Below, piece by piece: positions 47,720-57,437 of a stretch of DNA of 64,000 bases. A program made the translations under genes and the position numbers. The stretch is from Streptomyces tendae (GTDB lineage: Bacteria; Actinomycetota; Actinomycetes; Streptomycetales; Streptomycetaceae), in assembly GCF_008632955.1 (NCBI RefSeq), contig NZ_CP043959.1, positions 2,232,001-2,296,000 on the forward strand, given 5' to 3'. Numbering within the stretch: position 1 is the stretch's first letter; each line of letters opens with the position of its first letter. The notes beneath the pieces were generated by a model. That model saw only the letters and a program-made list of their open reading frames with translations. It ran no database searches and was not told the DNA's origin.

Positions 47720-47751
47720 CTCCTGCGGGACCGTCCCGCCCCCCGCAGGAG
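47720..47751. promoter_or_regulatory. Candidate TetR operator and RBS-sequestering hairpin
   Basis: A 15-bp palindrome GCGGGAC-C-GTCCCGC (47725-47739) overlaps a larger inverted repeat CTCCTGCGGG / CCCGCAGGAG (47720-47751) beside a CATACT -10-like hexamer. The right arm contains the AGGAG ribosome-binding site of the TetR gene, so either DNA-level autoregulation or RNA-level masking is possible. Confidence 0.5.
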
Positions 47752-47764
47752 ACCTGGTTCGACC

Positions 47765-48421
47765 GTGAACACCAGCCAGCAGTCCGTCGTGCGGCCCTCG
47801 GTCCGCGCCACCCGGCGGGCGTCGGCCCGCCGTGCCGAACTCATCGCCATCGGGCGCCGCTTGTTCGCCGACCGGTCCTACGACGCACTCTCGATGGACG
47901 ACATCGCGCGCCAGGCACAGGTCGCCAAGGGCCTGATCTACTACTACTTCCAGTCCAAGCGGGGCTACTACCTGGCGATCATCGAGGACTCGGTGGCCGG
48001 GCTGGTGACCCTGGCCTCGAGCGGTGACGAACTGCCGCCCGTGGAACGGGTGCACCGCACCATCGACAGCTATCTGCGCTACGCCGAGCACAACCAGGCC
48101 GCGTACCGCGCGATCGTGAGCGGCGGTGTCGGTTTCGACGCCGAGGTGCACGCCGTCCGGGACGGCGTGCGCGAGGCGATCGTCGCGACCATCGCCGAGG
48201 GCGCCTACGGACGCTCCGACGTCGCCCCGGTGGCCCGCATGGCGCTGCTGGCCTGGGTGTGCAGCGTGGAGGGCGCGGTGCTGGCCTGGATCGACCGCGC
48301 CGAACTGCCCCGCGAGACCATGTGCGCGCTGCTGGTGAAGACGCTCGGCGGCGCCATGCGCGCCGTCGAGGAACTGGACCCCGCCTACCCGGCCCCGGAG
48401 GCCGCGCGCCGCGACGGCTGA
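47765..48421 (+). CDS. TetR/AcrR-family transcriptional regulator
   Basis: 218 residues. GTG 47765 gives MNTSQQSVVRPSVRATRRAS; the N-terminal HTH is YDALSMDDIARQAQVAKGLI followed by YYYFQSKRGYYLAIIEDSVA, the canonical TetR helix-turn-helix and Tyr-Phe region. The C-terminal ligand domain is helical. Neighbours are the SCO1431-family peptide upstream and the chitinase downstream (convergent). Ligand unknown; a palindrome lies just upstream. Confidence 0.92.
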   Translation: MNTSQQSVVRPSVRATRRASARRAELIAIGRRLFADRSYDALSMDDIARQAQVAKGLIYYYFQSKRGYYLAIIEDSVAGLVTLASSGDELPPVERVHRTIDSYLRYAEHNQAAYRAIVSGGVGFDAEVHAVRDGVREAIVATIAEGAYGRSDVAPVARMALLAWVCSVEGAVLAWIDRAELPRETMCALLVKTLGGAMRAVEELDPAYPAPEAARRDG

Positions 48422-48453
48422 CGGAGGGCCGGCGGCCGGCCGCCGGCGGAGAG

Positions 48454-48492
48454 CGCGGGGCGGGAGTCCCCCCGTGGAACCCCCGCCCCGCG
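48454..48492. terminator. Bidirectional terminator between TetR and chitinase genes
   Basis: CGCGGGGCGGG / CCCGCCCCGCG, an 11-bp stem between convergent genes. Confidence 0.7.
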
Positions 48493-48506
48493 TGTCCAGC
48501 CGGCCG

Positions 48507-49745
<1,239 letters not shown>

Positions 49746-49815
49746 CCGGTGTCTCCTCGTGGGGGAGGGGAGCCGCGTTGCTTGGCATGAACGCGGTGAC
49801 TCGGTTTGGGGCGAA

Positions 49816-49856
49816 ACCCTAGATGGACTAGACCAGTTGGTCAATGGTGCGGACCA
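49816..49856 (-). promoter_or_regulatory. Chitinase promoter with 12-bp direct repeats (DasR-type)
   Basis: On the minus strand: TTGACC (plus 49839-49844), 17 bp, TAGGGT (plus 49816-49821), with repeats TGGTCCGCACCA (plus 49845-49856) and TGGTCTAGTCCA (plus 49824-49835). These match the chitin-inducible repeat TGGTCCAGACCT and resemble DasR sites. Confidence 0.8.
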
Positions 49857-50098
49857 ATGTGATCGGCAAGGGCTTCCGGACGGCGCGCGGAAGGTGTCGC
49901 GGAAGCCGTCCCGAAGTAAGCGGTCGTTAACTGGTGACGCGGTGCCGCCGATCGGGCATACTCACAGCGCACAGCCGCTGGTCAGCAGCTTCCGAGACCC
50001 GGGAGTGCGAGCATCGGCCAGGCACTGACACGACCCGGCGATGCGGCCTCCACCCCAGGCGCACGCCGTAGGTGCCCGACAGGGAGGAGAGCGACGCC

Positions 50099-51271
50099 AT
50101 GCCCGACCGCGCCCCGCAGCCGGTGGACCGGCAACTGCCCACGGACGAGGCCCGGGATCTGATCTCGCTCGTCCGCGACATCGCCCAGCGCGAGGTCGCC
50201 CCCAGGGCCGCCGAGGAGGAGGAAGCGGGCCGCTTCCCGCGCGAGCTGTTCACCCTGCTGTCCGAGTCCGGCCTGCTCGGCCTGCCCTACGACTCCGAAT
50301 ACGGCGGCGGCGACCAGCCGTACGAGGTCTACCTCCAGGTCCTCGAGGAGCTCGCCCGGGCCCGCCTCACCGTGGCACTCGGTGTCAGCGTGCACACCCT
50401 GGCCTCCTACCCGCTCGCCGCGTTCGGGACCAAGGAGCAGCAGGCCGAGCACCTGCCCGCGATGCTCGGCGGCGGTCTGCTCGGCGCCTACTGCCTCTCC
50501 GAGCCCTCCTCCGGCTCCGACGCGGCGTCCCTGCGCACCCGCGCGGCCCGCGACGGGGACGACTGGGTGATCGACGGCACCAAGGCGTGGATCACCCATG
50601 GCGGGGTCGCCGACTTCTACACCGTCATGGCCCGCACCGGCGCCGAGGGTCCGCGCGGCATCAGCGCCTTCCTGGTGCCCGCCGACACCGAGGGCGTCGG
50701 CGCGGCCGCGCCCGAGAAGAAGATGGGCATGAAGGGCTCGCCCACCGCCCAGGTCCACTTCGACGGCGTCCGCGTCCCGGACGCCCGCCGCATCGGCGAC
50801 GAGGGGCAGGGCTTCGCCATCGCCCTGTCCGCCCTGGACGGCGGCCGGCTCGGCATCGCCGCGTGCGCCGTCGGCGTCGCCCAGGCGGCGCTCGACGAGG
50901 CGCTCGGCTACGCGACCGAACGGCGTCAGTTCGGCCGGCCCATCGCGGACTTCCAGGGGCTGCGCTTCATGCTCGCCGACATGGCCACGCAGATCGAAGC
51001 CGGACGGGCGCTGTACCTTTCGGCGGCCCGGCTGCGCGACGCGGGCCGGCCGTTCGCCAAGCAGGCCGCCATGGCCAAGCTGCACTGCACCGACACCGCG
51101 ATGCGCGTCGCCACCGACGCCGTGCAGATCCTCGGCGGCTACGGCTACACCGCCGACTTCCCGGCCGAGCGCTACATGCGCGAGGCGAAGGTCCTGCAGA
51201 TCGTCGAGGGCACCAACCAGATCCAGCGCATGGTCATCGCCCGCCACCTCGCGGGGCCGGAGACACGCTGA
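50099..51271 (+). CDS. Acyl-CoA dehydrogenase
   Basis: FAD enzyme of 390 residues introducing a 2,3-double bond in an acyl-CoA. Typical motifs are AYCLSEPSSGSDAASLRTRA, WITHGGVADFYTVMAR, QILGGYGYTADFPAERYMRE and IVEGTNQIQRMVIAR (the Glu is the catalytic base in short-chain enzymes). ATG 50099 follows GGAGGAG; an earlier GTG 50072 is possible. Its 3' end overlaps the convergent small gene by 38 bp. Chain-length preference unknown. Confidence 0.94.
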   Translation: MPDRAPQPVDRQLPTDEARDLISLVRDIAQREVAPRAAEEEEAGRFPRELFTLLSESGLLGLPYDSEYGGGDQPYEVYLQVLEELARARLTVALGVSVHTLASYPLAAFGTKEQQAEHLPAMLGGGLLGAYCLSEPSSGSDAASLRTRAARDGDDWVIDGTKAWITHGGVADFYTVMARTGAEGPRGISAFLVPADTEGVGAAAPEKKMGMKGSPTAQVHFDGVRVPDARRIGDEGQGFAIALSALDGGRLGIAACAVGVAQAALDEALGYATERRQFGRPIADFQGLRFMLADMATQIEAGRALYLSAARLRDAGRPFAKQAAMAKLHCTDTAMRVATDAVQILGGYGYTADFPAERYMREAKVLQIVEGTNQIQRMVIARHLAGPETR

Positions 51272-51485
51272 ACCGGCCGTGGCCCCGCCAGGGCTCGGCG
51301 AGCCGGGTCCACTCCGGGTCGTGCCGTCCCGGCAGCATGCGGCCCCGGTCCGCCCAGGTCCGCATCAGTTCGCGGTAGATGGGCGGGTCCGGGAGCTGTG
51401 GCGGCGGGGCGACGGCCGCCTCGACGGGCGGCGGCACGAAGACGTGGGGCTGACGCCCGGTCGTCGAGTACGTGGGGGTCGTCAT
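51234..51485 (-). CDS. Conserved small Streptomyces protein, proline-rich
   Basis: 83 residues, TTPTYSTTGRQPHVFVPPPV then PPPQLPDPPIYRELMRTWAD and RMLPGRHDPEWTRLAEPWRG. The ordered charged second half looks conserved rather than random. The gene overlaps the 3' end of the acyl-CoA dehydrogenase gene. Function unknown; ribosome-binding site weak. Confidence 0.6.
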   Translation of the reverse strand: MTTPTYSTTGRQPHVFVPPPVEAAVAPPPQLPDPPIYRELMRTWADRGRMLPGRHDPEWTRLAEPWRGHGRFSVSPAPRGGGR

Positions 51486-51619
51486 GCCCGGCCAACGCCG
51501 AAGCGGGCGGGCGGGTCACCGACCCCCCGAATAGGGCGTGCGTTCACGGGTGTCCCGTGCGGAGGACGGTCGTCGGGAACGAGGGTGGCGGAGCACGCCA
51601 CCCTCGGGCCGGTCCGCGC

Positions 51620-52054
51620 TCAGGCGGCGTCGCGCCGCATCGCCGGGAACCGGACGGGGCGGGAGCCCGGCCCGCCGACGTGCGAGAAGGGCTGGGTGCG
51701 CCAGTCGAGCCCCTGAGGGAGCGTCAGCAGCAGGGCCGTGTCCTGCTCCTGGGGCGTGACGGACTCGTCCGCCGGCCGGGCCTCGGACGCGCGGCGGCCG
51801 GTGCCGGCGCAGACCGTGAGCCCGAACGGATTCCACGGCGAGGCGCACAGAGCGTGCTCCGGCAGGACCTCCTCGTCCGCCAGGAGGGCGATGGGCTGCG
51901 AGCAGTCCGGGCACACCACCCGGAACATCTCGAACGTGTCGTACGCGTCGGAGTCGTCGTCCGGGGTGCCGGGTTCGACGTACTCCGGCTCGGGCACGAC
52001 GACCGGCTGCTGCCGCTTGGACGTGGTACGGCCAGGGCGCTTAAGACTCTGCAT
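51620..52054 (-). CDS. Conserved hypothetical protein with paired cysteines
   Basis: 144 residues starting MQSLKRPGRTTSKRQQPVVV; GGGGGAG precedes ATG 52054. A CPDC motif (~residue 48) and a Cys at LCASPWNPFGLTVCAGTGRR (~70 and ~83) could bind zinc. It also has an acidic stretch DDDSDAYDTF. Streptomyces-type conserved protein; no function known to me. Confidence 0.75.
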   Translation of the reverse strand: MQSLKRPGRTTSKRQQPVVVPEPEYVEPGTPDDDSDAYDTFEMFRVVCPDCSQPIALLADEEVLPEHALCASPWNPFGLTVCAGTGRRASEARPADESVTPQEQDTALLLTLPQGLDWRTQPFSHVGGPGSRPVRFPAMRRDAA

Positions 52055-52254
52055 TGGGTACTCCCCCTCGGGCTGGGCCGTTCAGGCACTGCGGCCTCGA
52101 CCACAGCAAGCACTTCCCGCCGACCCTGGGGGGTAATCACGAGAACATCACGGAGACGGCGTAAAGGTTGTGGTGTTCGTCACATACCGCTCGCAGGTGC
52201 CGTCCCCGGCGCTCCGCCTCGCCGTTCCGGTATCCGGGGCGATCAAGCGCCCTG

Positions 52255-52260
52255 TAGGTT
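52255..52260 (+). promoter_or_regulatory. -10 of a leaderless Lrp gene
   Basis: TAGGTT ends exactly seven bases before the ATG 52268, as in leaderless Streptomyces transcripts. Confidence 0.5.
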
Positions 52261-52267
52261 CGGCGCC

Positions 52268-52708
52268 ATGGAGGAGCTGGATCGACAGATCGTGCAGCTG
52301 CTCGTCAAGGACGGGCGGATGAGCTACACGGACCTGGGCAAGGCCACGGGCCTGTCCACGTCGGCCGTGCACCAGCGGGTGCGGCGGCTGGAGCAGCGCG
52401 GGGTCATCCGCGGCTATGCCGCGGTGGTCGATCCGGAGGCCGTCGGCCTGCCGATGACCGCCTTCATCTCGGTCAAACCGTTCGACCCCAGCGCCCCCGA
52501 CGACATCGCGGACCGGCTGGCCGGCGTCCCCGAGATCGAGGCGTGCCACAGCGTGGCGGGCGACGAGAACTACATCCTCAAGGTGCGCGTCTCCACCCCG
52601 CACGAACTCGAGGAACTCCTCGCCCGGGTGCGCTCCCTGGCAGGCGTCTCGACCCGCACCACGGTCGTCCTCTCCACCCCGTACGAGGCCCGCCCGCCAC
52701 GCATCTGA
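52268..52708 (+). CDS. Lrp/AsnC-family transcriptional regulator
   Basis: 146 residues: N-terminal HTH SYTDLGKATGLSTSAVHQRV and RAM domain (GYAAVVDPEAVGLPMTAFIS; VAGDENYILKVRVSTPHELE). ATG 52268 has no clear ribosome-binding site and appears leaderless. Effector and targets unknown; it is a different protein from the AsnC type at 18224. Confidence 0.92.
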   Translation: MEELDRQIVQLLVKDGRMSYTDLGKATGLSTSAVHQRVRRLEQRGVIRGYAAVVDPEAVGLPMTAFISVKPFDPSAPDDIADRLAGVPEIEACHSVAGDENYILKVRVSTPHELEELLARVRSLAGVSTRTTVVLSTPYEARPPRI

Positions 52709-53163
52709 ACCCACCCGACGGTCACGTCCGGGGGACAGCGCTTTCCCGTGACACGGGCGGGCCGGTCGAGGTGCGGCGCCCCGCGGGCGTCGGCCGGCGG
52801 CAACACGTGGGGAGCCTCGTCCGGTGTGCCCGGCCCGCCCGCGTCGACGGCGCACGGCGGACACCGCGCGCCGTCGGCGGTCGGGGAGGACGGGCGCCGC
52901 TGATCCATGAGTCGCCCGGCCTCTGTCGGCAGTCCCGCGCGGAACCCTGCGCCTTGGTGCCGCGGAACGGGATCGGCTTGCGCAGGGCGCGTCGGCCTCT
53001 TGGGTGGGCCTGGCACGGGCGGCGCGCCACCGGATCATGCCGGGCGCCGCTGGAAGGGCCGGTCGCCCCCGGCCACGCGCGGGTCCGCATCCCCCCGCGC
53101 GCGTCCGCGAGTGGGAGGGGACCTGGGTGTGGGGTGGCAGGCGGGGCGCGCGAGACTGTGGGC
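52709..53163. other. 455-bp intergenic region
   Basis: No gene or known RNA recognised. The inverted repeat GCGGCGC / GCGCCGC (~53020-53050) is the only clear structure. All six frames look like shadow reading of GC-rich DNA. Confidence 0.55.
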
Positions 53164-54768
53164 ATGAGTGAACGCACCGCCCCCTCGCCCACCGTCCTGC
53201 TCCGCCGCGGCGAGGTCCACAGCCCCGCCGACCCCTTCGCCACCGCGATGGTCGTCGAGCGCGGCCAGGTCGCCTGGGTCGGCTCCGAGGGCGCCGCCGA
53301 CGCCTTCGTCGACGGGGTCGACGAGGTGGTCGACCTCGACGGGGCGCTGGTCACCCCGGCGTTCACGGACGCGCACGTGCACACCACGGCCACCGGCCTC
53401 GCCCTCACCGGCCTGGACCTGTCCGCCGCCGCCTCCCTCGAGGACGCCCTCGCCCGGGGTCGGGAGTTCGCCGCCGCCCGCCCTGAGGACCGGGTGCTGC
53501 TCGGCCACGGCTGGGACGCCGCCCGCTGGCCCGGCGGCCGCCCCCCGACGCGCGCGGAGCTGGACGAGGTCACCGGCGGCCGCCCCCTCTACCTCAGCCG
53601 CATCGACGTGCACTCGGCCGTCGTCTCCACCGCCCTGCTCGACCTCGTCGCCGGCGGCGTCACGCGCGAGGACCGGCCGCTCACCGGGGACGACCACCAC
53701 GCCGTGCGCGCCACCGCGCTGGCCGCCGTCACCCCGGCCCAGCGCACCGCCGCCCAGCGCGCCGCCCTCGCCCACGCCGCCTCCCTCGGCATCGGCACGG
53801 TGCACGAGTGCGGCGGACCGGAGATCTCCTCCGAGGACGACTTCACCGGCCTGCTGCGCCTCGCCCGCGAGGAGGCCGGCCCCCGCGTCGTCGGCTACTG
53901 GGCGGAGCAGGACGTCGCCAAGGCCCGCGAGCTGGGCGCGCTCGGCGCGGCGGGCGACCTCTTCGCCGACGGCGCCCTCGGCTCCCACACGGCCTGCCTG
54001 CACGAGCCGTACGCCGACGCCCCCCACACCGGCAGCGCGCACCTCGACGCCGGCGCGGTGGCCGCCCACGTGATCGCCTGCACCGAGGCGGGCCTCCAGG
54101 CGGGCTTCCACGCCATCGGCGACGCCGCCGTGTCCACCGTGGTCGGCGGCGTCCGCGCGGCGGCCGAGAAGCTCGGCCTCGCCCGCGTACGCGCCGCACG
54201 GCACCGTGTCGAGCACGCCGAGATGGTCACCCCGGAGACGATCGCCGCGTTCGCCGAACTCGGCCTCACCGCCTCCGTGCAGCCCGCCTTCGACGCCCTG
54301 TGGGGCGGCGAGGGCGGCATGTACGCGCAGCGCCTGGGCGCCGACCGGGCCCGCACGCTCAACCCGTTCGCGGCGCTGCTGCGGGCCGGCGTCCCGCTCG
54401 CCTTCGGCTCCGACAGCCCCGTCACCGCGCTGGACCCGTGGGGCACGGTCCGGGCCGCGGCCTTCCACCACACCCCCGAGCACCGCGTCTCCGTGCGCGC
54501 CGCCTTCACCGCGCACACCCGTGGCGGCTGGCGGGCGACCGGACGGGACGACGCGGGCGTCCTCGTGCCCGGTGCCCCCGCCGACTACGCCGTCTGGCGT
54601 ACCGGCGCACTCGTCGTCCAGGCCCCCGACGACCGCGTGGCCCGCTGGTCCACCGACCCCAGGTCCGGCACCCCCGGCCTGCCCGACCTCACCCCCGGCC
54701 GTGACCTGCCCCTTTGTCTCCGCACGGTGGTCGGCGGCCGCACGGTCTTCGTACGGCCGGGCGAGTGA
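53164..54768 (+). CDS. Amidohydrolase family protein (YtcJ-like)
   Basis: Metal-dependent hydrolase of 534 residues. An N-terminal metal motif DAHVHTT follows LVTPAFT; later motifs include GTVHECGGPEIS, FADGALGSHTACLHEPYADA, FHAIGDAAVSTVVGGVRAA, RHRVEHAEMVTPETI and FGSDSPVTALDPWGTV. The layout fits the Amidohydro_3/YtcJ group. Substrate unknown; perhaps an imidazolone or dihydropyrimidine-type amide. ATG 53164 follows a GAGACT hexamer; the start may be leaderless. Confidence 0.87.
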   Translation: MSERTAPSPTVLLRRGEVHSPADPFATAMVVERGQVAWVGSEGAADAFVDGVDEVVDLDGALVTPAFTDAHVHTTATGLALTGLDLSAAASLEDALARGREFAAARPEDRVLLGHGWDAARWPGGRPPTRAELDEVTGGRPLYLSRIDVHSAVVSTALLDLVAGGVTREDRPLTGDDHHAVRATALAAVTPAQRTAAQRAALAHAASLGIGTVHECGGPEISSEDDFTGLLRLAREEAGPRVVGYWAEQDVAKARELGALGAAGDLFADGALGSHTACLHEPYADAPHTGSAHLDAGAVAAHVIACTEAGLQAGFHAIGDAAVSTVVGGVRAAAEKLGLARVRAARHRVEHAEMVTPETIAAFAELGLTASVQPAFDALWGGEGGMYAQRLGADRARTLNPFAALLRAGVPLAFGSDSPVTALDPWGTVRAAAFHHTPEHRVSVRAAFTAHTRGGWRATGRDDAGVLVPGAPADYAVWRTGALVVQAPDDRVARWSTDPRSGTPGLPDLTPGRDLPLCLRTVVGGRTVFVRPGE

Positions 54769-54779
54769 TCTGCACGGGC

Positions 54780-54807
54780 GGCGCGGCGGGCGATCATGCG
54801 CCGCGCC
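54780..54807 (+). terminator. Terminator after the amidohydrolase gene
   Basis: GGCGCGGCG-N10-CGCCGCGCC, 11 bp after the amidohydrolase stop. Confidence 0.65.
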
Positions 54808-54878
54808 CCCGTCGCGCGACCTGCGCATCCTCGCCTCTGACCAGGCGTTTGAACCACACCGCGCAGGTCGAACGGCTG

Positions 54879-54909
54879 TTGACAGGCGGCCGCAGGGGGC
54901 CGGTAGGTT
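54879..54909 (+). promoter_or_regulatory. Strong HrdB-like promoter
   Basis: TTGACA (54879-54884), 19 bp, TAGGTT (54904-54909). Near-consensus vegetative promoter, about 400 bp before ppm1. Confidence 0.6.
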
Positions 54910-55309
54910 CGGCCGGGTCCACCACCGGACGCCCGACCGGAGAACGTCCGGCCACTCGTGTCAGCGCCGCTGGGTCAGGGACGGTGTGCCGCACCGGGGC
55001 ACCGCCACTGGGAGCCAGGCTCAGCGCGGCGCGGAACCGAGGGACGTTCCAGCCGGCCGGGGAGGTGCGACCCCGGGTGGGGCCCGGGCGCTCAGTAGAC
55101 AACGGCTTCAGGTCGATCCGCAGCCGGCGGATCCCAGGCCGGCCCGAAGGGCGCCGGGCCCCCATCCGCTGTCCCCGTCCGCCGGCGGGAAAACAGGTGT
55201 GCCTACCCGATCTTCGGGAAACGACACCACCATATGAACGTCCTGTCACGCCGACGCGGGACGTGCCCACTAAGGTGGGACCCTGCGCACAGGACATGAA
55301 GGGGCAGCA

Positions 55310-56176
55310 GTGAACGACGGCGGCGGGACCCTCGCGGCAGGATCCCAGGGGCGGAACTTCGGCCCGCTCGGTACGGCTTTGGTGATCATTCCGACCTACA
55401 ACGAGGCGGAGAACATCAAGGCGATCGTCGGCCGCGTGCGCAAGGCGGTTCCGGACGCGCACGTCCTCGTGGCCGACGACAACAGCCCCGACGGCACCGG
55501 CAAGCTCGCCGACGAGCTGGCGGCCGAGGACGAGAACGTCCAGGTGCTGCACCGCAAGGGCAAGGAGGGCCTCGGCGCGGCCTACCTCGCGGGCTTCCGC
55601 TGGGGCCTGGAGCACGGCTACGGCGTCCTCGTCGAGATGGACGCCGACGGCTCCCACCAGCCCGAGGAACTGCCCCGCCTGCTGACCGCCCTCAAGGGCG
55701 CCGACCTGGTGCTCGGCTCTCGCTGGGTGCCGGGCGGCCGGGTGGTCAACTGGCCGAAGTCGCGGGAGGCCATCTCGCGCGGCGGCAGCCTCTACTCGCG
55801 GCTGGCGCTCGACCTGCCGCTGCGCGACATCACCGGCGGCTTCCGCGCGTTCCGCCGGGAGACCCTGGAGGGTCTCGGCCTCGAAGAGGTGGCCTCCCAG
55901 GGCTACTGCTTCCAGGTCGACCTGGCCCGGCGCGCGGTGAAGGCCGGTTACCACGTCGTCGAGGTGCCCATCACCTTCGTCGAGCGCGAGCTCGGCGACT
56001 CGAAGATGAGCCGCGACATCCTCGTCGAGGCGCTGTGGCGGGTCACCGCGTGGGGCGTGGGGGAGAGGGTCGGCAAGGTCCTCGGCCGCGCCGACGACAA
56101 GCCCCGTCAGCCCCGGGCGGGCAAGGCCGCCCCGGTCGAGGAGACCACCGCGGGCGGCGACCGCCCCACGTCGTAG
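55310..56176 (+). CDS. ppm1: Polyprenol-monophosphomannose synthase (GT2, DPM1-like)
   Basis: Transfers mannose from GDP-mannose to polyprenol phosphate, feeding periplasmic protein O-mannosylation in Streptomyces (homologue of SCO1423 Ppm1 as I recall). The 288-residue GT2 domain has IIPTYNEAENIKAIV, VADDNSPDGTGKLA, MDADGSHQPEELP and FRAFRRETLEGLGL. It lacks the second acyltransferase-like domain found in mycobacterial Ppm1. GTG 55310 is preceded by AAGGGG. The C-terminus is a basic tail. Confidence 0.93.
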   Translation: MNDGGGTLAAGSQGRNFGPLGTALVIIPTYNEAENIKAIVGRVRKAVPDAHVLVADDNSPDGTGKLADELAAEDENVQVLHRKGKEGLGAAYLAGFRWGLEHGYGVLVEMDADGSHQPEELPRLLTALKGADLVLGSRWVPGGRVVNWPKSREAISRGGSLYSRLALDLPLRDITGGFRAFRRETLEGLGLEEVASQGYCFQVDLARRAVKAGYHVVEVPITFVERELGDSKMSRDILVEALWRVTAWGVGERVGKVLGRADDKPRQPRAGKAAPVEETTAGGDRPTS

Positions 56177-56245
56177 CCGCGGCGGCCCCGCCGTCCACCG
56201 GGGCCGCTTATCCCGTGCTGAGCCGGGCCCAGGCACACTGGGAGT

Positions 56246-56836
56246 ATGACGACTGGCGCGCAGACCCCGTACCCCGTCCGGCCCCGGCGCTCCCGGCTGC
56301 GCACGCTGCTGCCGCTGGGCGTCGCCGCCTGGCTCGTGCTGGAGATCTGGCTGCTGACCCTGGTCGCCGGGGCGTCGAACGGCCTGGTGGTCTTCCTGGT
56401 CCTGGTGGCCGGCGTCGTCCTGGGCTCGGTCGTCATCAAGCGGGCGGGCCGCCGGGCCTTCAAGAACCTCACCGAGACGCTGCAGCAGCAGCAGAACGGC
56501 ACCGTGGCCCCAGGATCCCGGCCGAACAGCGAGGGCAACGGCCTGACGATGCTGGGCGGCCTGCTGCTCATCATCCCCGGTCCGATCTCCGACGCGCTGG
56601 GCCTGCTCCTGCTGGTGCCGCCGGTCCAGAAGGCCGTGAGCCGCTACGCCGAGCGCACCTTCGAGCGCAAGCTCCGTGAGGCCGCCGCGTCGCAGGGCTC
56701 GCTGGGGGACGTCTTCCAGCAGGCCCGGATGCACCGACCCGACGGCAAGGTCGTCCAGGGCGAGGTCGTCAGGGACGAGCCGGGCAGCGCCCCGGGGGAC
56801 ACCCCGCAGGGCCCGCCCCCGCCGCTGACGCGCTGA
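56246..56836 (+). CDS. fxsA: FxsA family membrane protein
   Basis: 196 residues with helices LRTLLPLGVAAWLVLEIWLL, GLVVFLVLVAGVVLGSVVI and MLGGLLLIIPGPISDALGLL. This is the FxsA signature (G-L-L-L-I-I-P-G). E. coli FxsA affects phage exclusion. Here it lies 69 bp after ppm1 and likely shares its transcript, then ends before a double terminator. The tail is Pro/Asp-rich. Confidence 0.9.
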   Translation: MTTGAQTPYPVRPRRSRLRTLLPLGVAAWLVLEIWLLTLVAGASNGLVVFLVLVAGVVLGSVVIKRAGRRAFKNLTETLQQQQNGTVAPGSRPNSEGNGLTMLGGLLLIIPGPISDALGLLLLVPPVQKAVSRYAERTFERKLREAAASQGSLGDVFQQARMHRPDGKVVQGEVVRDEPGSAPGDTPQGPPPPLTR

Positions 56837-56857
56837 GAACGCCCTGCGCCTGACGAA

Positions 56858-56893
56858 GGAAGGGACGCCCCGGGTGACCGGGGCGTCCCTTCC
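56858..56893. terminator. Hairpin terminator after fxsA
   Basis: GGAAGGGACGCCCCGG / CCGGGGCGTCCCTTCC, a 16-bp perfect stem with loop GTGA, 21 bp after fxsA. Confidence 0.8.
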
Positions 56894-56921
56894 TCATCGC
56901 GCACACAGATTCCAGGCACGC

Positions 56922-56969
56922 ACACAGGACCGCGGGCGCCGTACATGTACGGCGCCCGCGGTCCTGTGT
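56922..56969. terminator. 48-bp perfect palindrome between fxsA and rbpA
   Basis: Two 24-bp arms with no spacer (centre CATG at 56944-56947; arm begins ACACAGGACCGCGGGCGCCG), located between convergent genes. Most likely a bidirectional terminator. Confidence 0.7.
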
Positions 56970-57001
56970 CGCTGTGCGTCCGGGCGGGGCAAGCCCCGGG
57001 A

Positions 57002-57376
57002 TCAGGCCGACTTGCGGCTGTCCCGCGGATGCACCGCGATGTTCATCGCACCGGACCGCAGAACGGCGAGACGCTCCTCGAGGACCTCTTCGAGTTCCTC
57101 GCGGGTGCGCCGCTCCATCAGCATGTCCCAGTGCGTACGAGCCGGCTTGGCCTTCTTCTCCTCCGGACCGTCACCGTCCACCAGGAGTGCCTGGGCACCG
57201 CAGACCTTGCACTCCCACTCCGGCGGGATCTCCGCCTCGACCGAGAAGGGCATCTCGAAGCGGTGCCCCTTCTCGCATGCGTACTCCACGGCCTGGCGCG
57301 GGGCCAGGTCGATGCCGCGGTCCGTCTCGTAGCTGGTCACCACGAGGCGCGTGCCGCGAAGAGCTCGCTCACTCAT
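57002..57376 (-). CDS. rbpA: RNA polymerase-binding protein RbpA
   Basis: Actinobacterial general transcription factor that stabilises open complexes with HrdB-type sigma factors. The 124 residues start MSERALRGTRLVVTSYETDR and have the zinc-type core YACEKGHRFEMPFSVEAEIP with ECKVCGAQA, then the sigma-interacting helix LEEVLEERLAVLRSGAMN. A consensus sigma-R promoter lies 62 bp upstream, consistent with induction by disulfide stress as reported for S. coelicolor. Confidence 0.96.
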   Translation of the reverse strand: MSERALRGTRLVVTSYETDRGIDLAPRQAVEYACEKGHRFEMPFSVEAEIPPEWECKVCGAQALLVDGDGPEEKKAKPARTHWDMLMERRTREELEEVLEERLAVLRSGAMNIAVHPRDSRKSA

Positions 57377-57437
57377 GAATCGTGCCTCCCGGGCTTGTCG
57401 CCCACAGGACAGGTGTCGCTGTCGTCGTCATCCGGTC

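Larger units (their letters stand above)
54769..55309. other. 541-bp intergenic region upstream of ppm1
   Basis: No protein gene recognised. It holds a terminator hairpin, a strong promoter (54879-54909), and a ~390-nt leader containing inverted repeats such as CCGGACG/CGTCCGG (~54926-54952), CGGTG/CACCG (~54985) and GATCCGC/GCGGATC (~55113-55131). Could be a structured 5' leader or an independent non-coding RNA. I found no match to RNase P RNA, tmRNA or 6S RNA motifs. Confidence 0.55.

Noticed and set aside
54910..55309. RNase P RNA, tmRNA or 6S RNA
   Set aside because: None of the diagnostic conserved blocks (for example the GAGGAAAGTCC type of RNase P) is present.
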